From positions 1-64,000 of the forward strand of contig JABWAT010000010.1 in assembly GCA_013360915.1 (NCBI GenBank): DNA of 64,000 bases, written 5' to 3'. Within the stretch, counting starts at the first letter, position 1. Every line of letters starts with the position of its first letter. The stretch comes from Bacteroidota bacterium. GTDB taxonomy: Bacteria > Bacteroidota > JABWAT01. The notes beneath the pieces are model-generated. The model worked only from the letters and a program-made list of their open reading frames with translations. It made no database searches and had not been told where the DNA came from. Below, in pieces: positions 40,285 to 48,201 of the stretch. The translations under genes were made by a program, and so were the position numbers.

Positions 40285-42243
40285 TCAGTCTGGCATGCTG
40301 GCCGACAGTTTTTCCCAGTCGACGTACAGTCTGGCGATGGTTTTCTGCAGGTCGTCATACTGCTTCGAGTGATCCATCATTTCCCTGGTGGTTTTTTTGG
40401 TGAACCCGGGTGAGGCCATCTCAGCTTCCAGTTCCTTCATCTGTTTTTCCGCCTTTTCGATCTGCACTTCCACCTTCCGGATGGCTTCGCGGTGTCCCCG
40501 TTCACCTGCTGAACGCTTTGCGCGTTCTTCGGCTTCGAGCCGTTTTTGCTCTTTCGTCTTGTATCCGGCCGTTGTGGAAGGCGAAACGACTTTTTCCTCT
40601 CTCGCTGTTTTTTCCACTGGCTGACTGATGGCTGGTTTCCAGACCCGTTCGTAGAAATCGAGATAGCCATCCATGTAGGTCTTCATCACTTTGTTGTGAA
40701 TAAAGACCACCTTGTTGCAAACCTGATCGAGAAAGTACCGGTCGTGGGAAATGATGATGAGGGTGCCATCGAAATCCTGAAGGGCTTCCATGAGAAGTTC
40801 CTTTGATTCCATATCCAGGTGGTTGGTTGGCTCATCCATGATAATCAGGTTATGCTGATTCACCAGCAGTTTGGCCAGCGCCACCCGGGCTTTTTCTCCA
40901 CCAGAGAGAACGCCAATGTTTTTAAAAACATCATCGCCTTCGAACAAAAAACATCCCAGCAGATTCCGGACTTTCGGGCGGAACGCCGCCGGTGATTCGG
41001 CCAGCACTTCATCGATGATGGTGTTGCGAAGATTCAATTCCTCGACCTGATGCTGTGCATAAAAGCCAACCTTAACCTGGCTGCCGATTTTCAGTTCTCC
41101 TTCTGTCACGGTTTCCCTGCCGAGAATCATTTTCACCAATGTGGATTTTCCCGATCCATTCAGTCCGGCCAGCGCCACCCGATCCCCTCTTTCGACCATC
41201 AGGTCGGCGTTTTCGAACAGGCAATTGGATCCGAACCGTTTCCCGAGATGCTTGCCTTCCACCACGGTCCGGCCGCTGCGGGGAGCTTCCGGAAATTCGA
41301 AGTGAATGCGTTTCTCACCCGACGCCAGCTGGATTTTATCAATTTTTTCGACCTGTTTAATCCGGGACTGGACCTGACGGGCTTTTGATGCCTTGAAACG
41401 GAACCGTTCAATAAACCGGTTCAGCTGGGCCAGTTGTCGCTGCTGATTGGCATACTGGGCCATGAGTTGTTCTTCGCGGGCGACCTTTTGTGCCTCATAA
41501 GCGGTGTAATTTCCTGCATACTCGGTCAGTTTGCCATTGTCGAGTTCAAGAACCCGGCCCACGATGGCATCCAGAAAGGTTCGGTCGTGTGAAACCAGGA
41601 TCAGCGCGCCCGAGTACGATTTCAGGTGGTTTTCGAGCCAGTCGAGCGTTTCCAGATCGAGGTGGTTGGTCGGCTCATCCAGCAGCAGGTAGTCAGGTTC
41701 GGCACAAAGCAACCGGGCCATGGCCATCCGCATCCGCCATCCACCCGAAAACTCCCGGACCGGCCGCGAGAAATCGGCCACTGAAAAACCGAGCCCCATC
41801 AGAATCGATTCTGCACGTGATTTAAGTGTGAAACCATCCGACTGCTCGAAACGCTGCTGAAGGGTTCCGTAATGGTGAAGCACATCGTCGAGATCGGGAT
41901 CTCCGGCGGCGCTTAACCTTGCAATTTCATGTTCAAGTTCCCTCAGCTGTCCCTCGATAGAAAGCACCGATTGAAAGGCATCAAGAACAGAATCGAGCAG
42001 AGACCGGTCCCCGGCCTCGACTGAGAAATCCTGTGCCAGATATCCCAGTTCAATGTTTTTTGCCCGGTGTACCTCACCCGAATCGGGCTGGACTTCACCG
42101 AGGATAATTTTCATCAGGGTCGATTTTCCGCGACCGTTGGCGCCGACAATGGCAATTCGGTCTTTGACGTTGATCTGAGTGGATACACCGTCGAAGACAA
42201 CCTGATGGTGGAACTGGAGTTTTATACCGGAAAGAGTAATCAT
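40285..42243 (-). CDS. ABC-F family ATP-binding protein
   Basis: The 652-residue cytoplasmic protein contains two ABC ATPase domains with Walker A GANGRGKST (about 35-43) and GLNGSGKST (about 350), signatures EFSGGWRMRMAMARLL and VLSGGEKARVALAKLL, the inter-domain linker rich in Arg/Gln (YANQQRQLAQLNRFIERFRFKASKA) and a C-terminal coiled coil (about 560-645). It has no membrane domain. ABC-F proteins act on the ribosome as translation factors; the C-terminal coil is like that of Uup/YdiF types. ATG 42241-42243 is the family-like start (MITLSGIKLQF). Confidence 0.94.
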   Translation of the reverse strand: MITLSGIKLQFHHQVVFDGVSTQINVKDRIAIVGANGRGKSTLMKIILGEVQPDSGEVHRAKNIELGYLAQDFSVEAGDRSLLDSVLDAFQSVLSIEGQLRELEHEIARLSAAGDPDLDDVLHHYGTLQQRFEQSDGFTLKSRAESILMGLGFSVADFSRPVREFSGGWRMRMAMARLLCAEPDYLLLDEPTNHLDLETLDWLENHLKSYSGALILVSHDRTFLDAIVGRVLELDNGKLTEYAGNYTAYEAQKVAREEQLMAQYANQQRQLAQLNRFIERFRFKASKARQVQSRIKQVEKIDKIQLASGEKRIHFEFPEAPRSGRTVVEGKHLGKRFGSNCLFENADLMVERGDRVALAGLNGSGKSTLVKMILGRETVTEGELKIGSQVKVGFYAQHQVEELNLRNTIIDEVLAESPAAFRPKVRNLLGCFLFEGDDVFKNIGVLSGGEKARVALAKLLVNQHNLIIMDEPTNHLDMESKELLMEALQDFDGTLIIISHDRYFLDQVCNKVVFIHNKVMKTYMDGYLDFYERVWKPAISQPVEKTAREEKVVSPSTTAGYKTKEQKRLEAEERAKRSAGERGHREAIRKVEVQIEKAEKQMKELEAEMASPGFTKKTTREMMDHSKQYDDLQKTIARLYVDWEKLSASMPD

Positions 42244-42408
42244 GGGGTGCAAAAATAGACGGACAGCGTGTGAAAACAGAATGCGGAACCAGTCACCAGC
42301 CGGGAACTCAACAGCCAACCGATCCGGTTTAACAGCAGCAGAACCGACTCACCGGCTGACAAACCGGACTTTGATGGTTATTTTTGTGAGTGGAAAGCAG
42401 GGACCGAT

Positions 42409-42711
42409 ATGAGCACATTCACCCAGATTGATCTTGAGATTGAGACCCTGACAGGTCAGGAAGAGCCCGAGGCGCGTGTTGTACTGTTCAACGACGACTA
42501 CCACACGTTTGATGAAGTGATCATTCAGATTATGAAGGCTTGCAATTATTCCCCCGAACGCGCCGAGCAGATTTCACTCATCGTCCATTTCAAGGGAAAA
42601 GCCACGGTGATCACCAGTTCTTTCCAAACCTGCCAGGAAGTGGCAGCCGTACTTCAGGAAATTGACCTTCTGGTGGAAATTGAACCCATCAGCCAGGAAA
42701 AGAATTCCTGA
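42409..42711 (+). CDS. clpS: ATP-dependent Clp protease adaptor ClpS
   Basis: The 100-residue protein matches ClpS: ARVVLFNDDYHTFDEVIIQIMKACNYSPERAEQISLIVHFKGKATV, including the N-degron-binding Asn-Asp-Asp loop and the conserved His66-type residue (VHFKG). ClpS delivers proteins with bulky N-terminal residues to ClpAP. The N-terminal extension (about 1-20) is acidic. The gene lies alone between divergent/convergent reverse-strand genes, without clpA next to it. A TATTTTTG (42379-42386) upstream may be its -7 element. Confidence 0.94.
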   Translation: MSTFTQIDLEIETLTGQEEPEARVVLFNDDYHTFDEVIIQIMKACNYSPERAEQISLIVHFKGKATVITSSFQTCQEVAAVLQEIDLLVEIEPISQEKNS

Positions 42712-42714
42712 TTT

Positions 42715-43485
42715 TTACCCCTTCAGAACCGTTAACACTTCACCAATCAGGTCGGGATTGGCCGATACGGCATTGGGACCGTAAATCGTGTCCTTTCCAT
42801 CCCAATCTCCAAACCATCCACCGGCTTCTTTCAGAATAATCCCGAAGGGAGCACAATCCCACGGATTCATGAGCGGATCGAGCGCCACATCGGCACGGCC
42901 AGCCGCGACGAGGTAATGACCATAGGCATCGCCCCAGGTGCGGTAAAACTTGCATTCCTGCAAAAGCCTGGAGGCCCCGGCAGCCTGCGGCACAGCAGAC
43001 GCATGACGCAGGTCGGTGATCATGACCCGGGCATCCTTCAGCCGGTTAACCGATGACACCCGAACCCGGCATCCGTTGATCCAGGTCCCCATTCCTTTGG
43101 CGGCCACCATCATTTCGCCCAGTGCAGGGAAATTGGAGATTCCCAGAACCACTTCCCCTTCGATTTCCAGACCGATCAGATTCGCGTAAAACGGAACCCC
43201 GGTGATAAAGCTTTTGGTGCCATCGATGGGATCAATGATCCATTTATACGGACTGTCACGGCCATCATCACCGAATTCTTCTCCGATGATGCGATGGCCG
43301 GGAAAACGTGCCTGAATGGCTTGCCGGATCATCATTTCGGCTTCACGGTCGGCGATGGTGACGGGGGACTCATCGGCCTTGGAATCGACCTGCAGATCGG
43401 TCTGATAATAGGCGAGGGTCCGTTTACCTGCGGTATCGGCTAACCGGACCGCAAAATCGACCAGATCGGGGAGTGTGGGTGTCAT
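42715..43485 (-). CDS. Inositol monophosphatase family protein (histidinol-phosphatase-like)
   Basis: The 256-residue protein has the Li+-sensitive phosphatase fold: ADESPVTIADREAEMMIRQAI, EEFGDDGRDSPYKWIIDPIDGTKSFITGVPFYA (metal-binding DPIDGT) and MNPWDCAPFGIILKEAGG (third metal Asp). The DGTKSFITG and DLRHAS-type segments are closest to HisN histidinol-phosphate phosphatases, although general inositol-phosphatase activity is possible. ATG 43483-43485 has AGGAAACC upstream and is preferred over an in-frame start at 43506. The gene converges with clpS, with 3 bases between stops. Confidence 0.88.
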   Translation of the reverse strand: MTPTLPDLVDFAVRLADTAGKRTLAYYQTDLQVDSKADESPVTIADREAEMMIRQAIQARFPGHRIIGEEFGDDGRDSPYKWIIDPIDGTKSFITGVPFYANLIGLEIEGEVVLGISNFPALGEMMVAAKGMGTWINGCRVRVSSVNRLKDARVMITDLRHASAVPQAAGASRLLQECKFYRTWGDAYGHYLVAAGRADVALDPLMNPWDCAPFGIILKEAGGWFGDWDGKDTIYGPNAVSANPDLIGEVLTVLKG

Positions 43486-43562
43486 GAGGTTTCCTGCAAA
43501 AAACACAAAGGTCGGTGACCGGGCAGGAAATTCCGACCCGGCCCGTCGCTTCTAACACCAAT

Positions 43563-44297
43563 TTAACGACGGGTCAGCGCCATCAGGTCGGCAAGGGGAA
43601 TGGGCTGATCTGAGAAAAAGGGCTCGGCAAAGGCAGTCCCGATCTGGTACCCGTAAAACCGCAACCGGGCCTGAAGCTGCTCGGAAAATTCGGGACGGGA
43701 AATCCAGGTTTCCTTCTCGTTGCTGTCATGACCCGGAACAAAAAACTGACTTTTATACGCCCGGAAGGCTTGCAGACGGGCTTCTTCATGTCCGGTAATA
43801 TCGACAATCACATTGGGTTCGAACGGTTCGGCCAGCATGTAGTAGAGGTAAAATTTTGGTCGCCAGGCCGGCAGATCGGCCACCGGAATGCCTACCGGCC
43901 ATTTTTCTGTACCTGCGTAGTAAATACATTCCTTCACCAGTTTCGAGGCATTCACATGATCGGGGTGCCGGTCGCTGAAGTAAGGTAATATGACCAGGTC
44001 TGGCTGATACTGTCTGATTTTCTGAATCACCCGGGCTTTATTTTCCCGGCTGATGTCGATATGTCCATCGCTGATGTCGCAATTGTCGCGTACCGTCAGT
44101 CCGAGAATACGGGCAGCCTCTTCAGCTTCGGCTTTACGGATGGCGGGCGTTCCCCGGGTTCCCAGCTCGCCACGAGTCAGGTCGACAATACCCACTTTTA
44201 ATCCGGATGAGGACAGCTTATGAACCGTTCCCCCGCAACCCAGTTCCACATCATCGGGGTGTGCCCCGAAAAATAAAACGTCTGTTTTTTGTATCAT
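43563..44297 (-). CDS. bshB1: Bacillithiol biosynthesis deacetylase BshB1
   Basis: The 244-residue protein is a zinc-dependent PIG-L/LmbE deacetylase: VLFFGAHPDDVELGCGGT (zinc ligands His and Asp, catalytic Asp), VDLTRGELGTRG, ISDGHIDISRENK and PYFSDRHPDHVNASKLVKECIYYAG (third zinc His). The TRGELGTRG and SDRHPDHV blocks are specific for BshB1, which deacetylates N-acetylglucosaminyl-malate in bacillithiol synthesis. Presence of this enzyme implies that the organism uses bacillithiol rather than glutathione. ATG 44295-44297 is used; an upstream in-frame start at 44333 is unsupported. Confidence 0.93.
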   Translation of the reverse strand: MIQKTDVLFFGAHPDDVELGCGGTVHKLSSSGLKVGIVDLTRGELGTRGTPAIRKAEAEEAARILGLTVRDNCDISDGHIDISRENKARVIQKIRQYQPDLVILPYFSDRHPDHVNASKLVKECIYYAGTEKWPVGIPVADLPAWRPKFYLYYMLAEPFEPNVIVDITGHEEARLQAFRAYKSQFFVPGHDSNEKETWISRPEFSEQLQARLRFYGYQIGTAFAEPFFSDQPIPLADLMALTRR

Positions 44298-44401
44298 GCC
44301 TGCAAAACAACCACATGGCCGTTTGAATTCCAAAGCGACACACGGCTGGTCTTTTAACAGACTTTACGGTATTTTTTCGGTTTATCACAAAAGGAGTCGT
44401 T

Positions 44402-45265
44402 ATGACACTGACATGGATTATCACCGGGATTGTTGTCTTTATTTTCCTGATCGGGATTCGTCTGGTTCGCCCGACTCACCGGGCCCTGGTCGAGCGGCTT
44501 GGAAAATATCACCGGTTTGCGCATCCGGGTTTTAACTGGATTATACCGATGATTGATACCATGTACCGGGTCAACATTACCGAGCAGATGGTTGATGCAC
44601 AGCCACAGGAAATCATTACCAATGACAATCTGAATGCCATGGTGGATGCACAGATTTATTACAAGATCAAAATTGACGAAGTGAGTGTGAAAAACTCACA
44701 GTACAATGTAAGTAATGTGAATGTCCAGATTGTATCGCTGGCGCGCACCACTCTGCGGAATATCATCGGAACCATGACCCTGAAATCGGCCAACAGCGAA
44801 CGTGGACGCATCAACAACGAACTGGTGTCGGTGCTGATGAAAGAAACCCACAACTGGGGAATCGATATCGTTCGTGCAGAACTGAAACAGATCGATCCGC
44901 CAAAGGACGTTCAGGAAACCATGAATAAAATCGTGAAGGCTGAGAACGAGAAAATTTCAGCCATTGATTATGCAACAGCCATGGAAACCGAAGCCGATGG
45001 TGAAAAGCGGGCAGCAATCAAGAAAGCAGAAGGGATTCGTCAAGCCCGGATATTAGCAGCTGAAGGGGAAGCAGAGGCCATCCGACTGGTCAATGAAGCT
45101 GCAGACCGGTACTTTATTGGCAACGCTCAGTTACTCAAGCGTCTCGAAACAGTCGAAAATTCGCTGAAGACCAATTCGAAGGTAGTGGTTCCTTCGAACA
45201 CCGAACTGGTCAATGTCATTGGTGACATGGCCGGAGTTTTACCGCTCGACAAGGTGGGTCGGTAA
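44402..45265 (+). CDS. SPFH/Band 7 family protein (paraslipin/stomatin-like)
   Basis: The 287-residue protein has an N-terminal membrane anchor (about 3-22), the SPFH domain (VRPTHRALVERLGKYHRFAHPGFNWIIPMID, NDNLNAMVDAQIYYKI, VSLARTTLRNIIGTMTL) and a C-terminal coiled coil rich in Ala/Glu (AMETEADGEKRAAIKKAEGIRQARILAAEGEAEAIRLV). Such proteins form membrane microdomain cages. They are often paired with NfeD, but no NfeD gene is adjacent. AAAAGGAG lies before the ATG. The region after the stop contains two strong hairpins. Confidence 0.92.
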   Translation: MTLTWIITGIVVFIFLIGIRLVRPTHRALVERLGKYHRFAHPGFNWIIPMIDTMYRVNITEQMVDAQPQEIITNDNLNAMVDAQIYYKIKIDEVSVKNSQYNVSNVNVQIVSLARTTLRNIIGTMTLKSANSERGRINNELVSVLMKETHNWGIDIVRAELKQIDPPKDVQETMNKIVKAENEKISAIDYATAMETEADGEKRAAIKKAEGIRQARILAAEGEAEAIRLVNEAADRYFIGNAQLLKRLETVENSLKTNSKVVVPSNTELVNVIGDMAGVLPLDKVGR

Positions 45266-45266
45266 C

Positions 45267-45343
45267 ACCGGAAGGGAATTCCGGTAACCACCTGCTTGTT
45301 TTCCTCTATCAAAGGCGATAGCCGGAATGACTTCCGGTTATCG
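45267..45343 (+). promoter_or_regulatory. Two mutually exclusive hairpins before the K+/H+ antiporter gene
   Basis: Hairpin 1 is ACCGGAA (45267-45273) with TTCCGGT (45279-45285). Hairpin 2 is a 12-base-pair stem, 45316-45327 with 45332-45343, containing one G-U pair and a 4-base loop. The two share the CCGGAA/TTCCGG core, so segment 2 can also pair with segment 3. This gives an attenuator-like choice. A short T-run lies 10 bases downstream. Hairpin 2 might simply end the SPFH transcript. Confidence 0.4.
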
Positions 45344-45381
45344 TTCTTAGTGGTTTTTCAACCTGCTTTACCGACAACCCA

Positions 45382-46857
45382 ATGACGCTGACAACCGAAA
45401 ACATTCTCCTGATTGGTTCTATCCTGCTGTTCCTTTCGCTACTGGCAGGAAAAACCACATCCCGGTTCGGCGTTCCTGTGCTGATTCTCTTTATCGGAAT
45501 CGGCATGCTGGCCGGATCAGATGGGATCGGAGGAATTCATTTTGATAATCCAAAAACCGCCCAGTTTATCGGTATTGTAGCCCTGACATTTATTCTTTTC
45601 TCGGGTGGATTGGACACCGACTGGCAAACAGTCAAACCCATCTTGTGGCAAGGACTGTCGCTTTCCACCGTTGGTGTTGTCCTCACAGCCACTTTTGTGG
45701 GAATTTTCGTCTGGGCCATCACCGATTTCACCATTTATGAAGGCCTTCTGCTCGGATCGATTGTTTCTTCGACCGACTCGGCCGCCGTCTTCTCCATTCT
45801 TCGATCAAAAAACCTGGCACTAAAGGGAAACCTGCGTCCCACCCTGGAACTGGAAAGCGGAAGCAACGACCCGATGGCCTATATTCTGACCATCGTTTTT
45901 ACCGGATTGGTGATCAATCAGGACTCGTCATTTATTTCCATCCTTCCCATGTTTATCCGGCAGTTGCTGATCGGGGCGTTACTTGGATTTCTTTTTGGAA
46001 AAGTAAGCACACTTGTTATCAACAAAATCACACTGGATTATGAAGGATTGTACATCGTTCTGGTTATTGCACTGATGTTCTTCAGTTTTTCAGCAACTGA
46101 TTTCATTGGCGGCAACGGATTTCTGGCTGTGTACATCGCTGCAGTGTATCTGGGAAACCAGGAATTAATCCACAAGAAAAAAATCCTGAAATCCTTCGAT
46201 AGTTTTGCCTGGCTGATGCAGATTATTCTATTTCTGACACTGGGTCTGCTGGTATTTCCCAAGCAGATCATTCCCGTTATCGGAATCGGGTTGCTTCTAT
46301 CAGTATTTCTGATTCTGGTGGCCAGGCCACTCAGCGTTTTTCTGTCACTCGCGCCGTTCAACCTTCAGCTCCGCAGCCGGTTGCTGGTCTCCTGGGTGGG
46401 ATTGCGTGGCGCTGTGCCCATCGTATTTGCCACGTACCCGATGATTGCGGGTGCCGATAAAGCATCGATGATTTTTAATATCGTCTTTTTTATTTCCATC
46501 ACATCGGTACTGATTCAGGGAACCACCCTGCCCATGGTTGCCCGATGGCTGCGTCTTACATTACCGGTCAAGCTTAAACAACGTACACAGACCGATCTGG
46601 TGATGAATGAGGGGGTGATGAATACCCTTACTGAAATCAGTCTGCCGGAAGGATGTCTGGCCGTGGGAAAGCAGGTTGTCCAGCTGGGGCTCCCGAAGAC
46701 CACCACCATTTCCATCATCCAGCGGAATAACCACTATCTGACACCTGGCGGGAACACCGTGCTTCAGCCACATGACAAACTTTTTATTCTGGCCGAAAAT
46801 GAAGAATCACTCTTAAATGTATTCGATTGTCTTGGGTATAATCCTCCCGCTTCCTGA
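45382..46857 (+). CDS. nhaP2: K+/H+ antiporter, NhaP2 type (CPA1) with TrkA_C domain
   Basis: The 491-residue protein has about 12-13 helices with CPA1 features: LTFILFSGGLDTDW, LLGSIVSSTDSAAVFSILR (core Asp/Ser region) and LELESGSNDPMAYIL, which carries the ion-binding Asn-Asp pair. A C-terminal cytosolic TrkA_C-like domain (about 405-485; EISLPEGCLAVGKQVVQLGLP, HDKLFILAENEESL) follows. It exchanges K+ (or Na+) for H+ and matches the NhaP2/CvrA arrangement. It may control cell volume together with the KefFB-type system at 54.8-57.3 kb. A strong terminator of the opposite gene follows. Confidence 0.9.
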   Translation: MTLTTENILLIGSILLFLSLLAGKTTSRFGVPVLILFIGIGMLAGSDGIGGIHFDNPKTAQFIGIVALTFILFSGGLDTDWQTVKPILWQGLSLSTVGVVLTATFVGIFVWAITDFTIYEGLLLGSIVSSTDSAAVFSILRSKNLALKGNLRPTLELESGSNDPMAYILTIVFTGLVINQDSSFISILPMFIRQLLIGALLGFLFGKVSTLVINKITLDYEGLYIVLVIALMFFSFSATDFIGGNGFLAVYIAAVYLGNQELIHKKKILKSFDSFAWLMQIILFLTLGLLVFPKQIIPVIGIGLLLSVFLILVARPLSVFLSLAPFNLQLRSRLLVSWVGLRGAVPIVFATYPMIAGADKASMIFNIVFFISITSVLIQGTTLPMVARWLRLTLPVKLKQRTQTDLVMNEGVMNTLTEISLPEGCLAVGKQVVQLGLPKTTTISIIQRNNHYLTPGGNTVLQPHDKLFILAENEESLLNVFDCLGYNPPAS

Positions 46858-46866
46858 ACCCATTTC

Positions 46867-46897
46867 AAAAAAAAGGGACTGCCAATCAGACAGTCCC
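46867..46897 (-). terminator. Intrinsic terminator of the 46965 gene
   Basis: GGGACTG (46875-46881) and CAGTCCC (46891-46897) form a stem with a 9-base loop. On the minus strand it is followed by eight T residues (complement of 46867-46874). It separates the convergent antiporter and secreted-protein genes. Confidence 0.85.
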
Positions 46898-46964
46898 CAC
46901 ATATTTTCGGAATCGGTTCTTCTTCAAGTTCAGGCCGGCCAGATTCCTTTTTGAAAACTGGTAC

Positions 46965-48050
46965 TTATTTCGCAGACTTTACCACATCCTGAGCTTCATC
47001 GACGAAATCATTTCCCCAATCCTTGATGATGTCTTCATAAACCAGGTCGTACACATCTTCCCCATCCATTCCACCGATGGGAATTTTCACCTCAACCCAG
47101 GGAGTGTTTCCAAACAATTTTACTGCGGCCGATTCCGATTTGGATGGTTTCTTTTTCGCCACCCATTTATTCAGTTCATCCACCACTTTCTGCCGGTTGG
47201 CATCGCTGGTGTTTTTCACCTGAATGGATACCACGCACGTGGTTCCGAAATTGTCGAGCTGGACCGATTTGGTGCCTTCGTTCTGGCTCCAGTTCCAACG
47301 CCCGCCAGCCGATTTATCGTCCTTCGCCTCATACCCTTCCAGTTGCATCACATACGCAAATTGCGGTTTATTCCAGGTGCTTTGCTTGTTCTTCATCAGT
47401 TTCTTTTTGGTTTCCAGTTCTTCCCACTTGAGGTAGTAGTTGTAATTCCAACCAAGCGTAACAAAGAAATAGGCAATCCGCTCACCCAGATCAGAAGCCG
47501 TCATTTCATTACCGGCAAATAAAACGTTACCAGTCACTTTCAGATAGAGTTTTCCCTCTTCATAGTATTTTTCAGCCTTTACATCCAGGTCTTCGAATTT
47601 ATCGAACTCATCGCGGATCGTTTTGGTCAGTTTTTCAGGATCTGCCGGTTTGATGAGCGTATCGGCTTCGAGCGTGAAAAATTCCATGGTAATCATCGGA
47701 CCCAGATTCATAATGGAACCCGGTCGTTTGTAGTACCGGATTTGCCCGTCTTTCGCCCCTTCCCACCCGTAAGTGGCCGCAATCACCACATTCCACGCAC
47801 CTCCGGGAAGCGGCGAATCGGCTGGTTCTGCCAGATAGGCCGGTAACTGGGTTCCGTCATCGAGAACCAGCGCAGAATTATAATCAAGAGACATGGACCG
47901 GTTAATCGCATACTGCATACACCGCGGACCAAACTCTTCCCGATCGGATTGAAACATCACATTGTGCGAAATGGAGGGATCACAATCATCCTCCTGCGCC
48001 CACCCGGTTACGGAAACCAACATCACCAATAAACCAACCACGAGCTTCAT
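46965..48050 (-). CDS. Secreted protein of unknown function
   Basis: The 361-residue product has a signal peptide (MKLVVGLLVMLVSVTGWAQ) and a mixed alpha/beta soluble region with several Lys/Glu-rich helices (for example FVTLGWNYNYYLKWEELETKKKLMK) and acidic C-terminal segments. The family was not recognised. The start is well supported: GGAGGT lies 5 bases before ATG 48048-48050. The protein probably works in the periplasm or is secreted. It is divergent from the TonB receptor at 48202, with a shared 151-base promoter region, which may mean coordinated expression. Confidence 0.75.
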   Translation of the reverse strand: MKLVVGLLVMLVSVTGWAQEDDCDPSISHNVMFQSDREEFGPRCMQYAINRSMSLDYNSALVLDDGTQLPAYLAEPADSPLPGGAWNVVIAATYGWEGAKDGQIRYYKRPGSIMNLGPMITMEFFTLEADTLIKPADPEKLTKTIRDEFDKFEDLDVKAEKYYEEGKLYLKVTGNVLFAGNEMTASDLGERIAYFFVTLGWNYNYYLKWEELETKKKLMKNKQSTWNKPQFAYVMQLEGYEAKDDKSAGGRWNWSQNEGTKSVQLDNFGTTCVVSIQVKNTSDANRQKVVDELNKWVAKKKPSKSESAAVKLFGNTPWVEVKIPIGGMDGEDVYDLVYEDIIKDWGNDFVDEAQDVVKSAK

Positions 48051-48201
48051 GTGTACCTCCTGTGAATAATTCCGAACAAGATAAGACGGATTTAATCTGA
48101 CACACAAGAGTAGCGCCGTACAAAAACCGGTTCCAATCATTAGAAATCCGAACCCGGAGACCCGACTTGTTTGTTATAGCATCAAACTTTACAGGAAAAC
48201 C

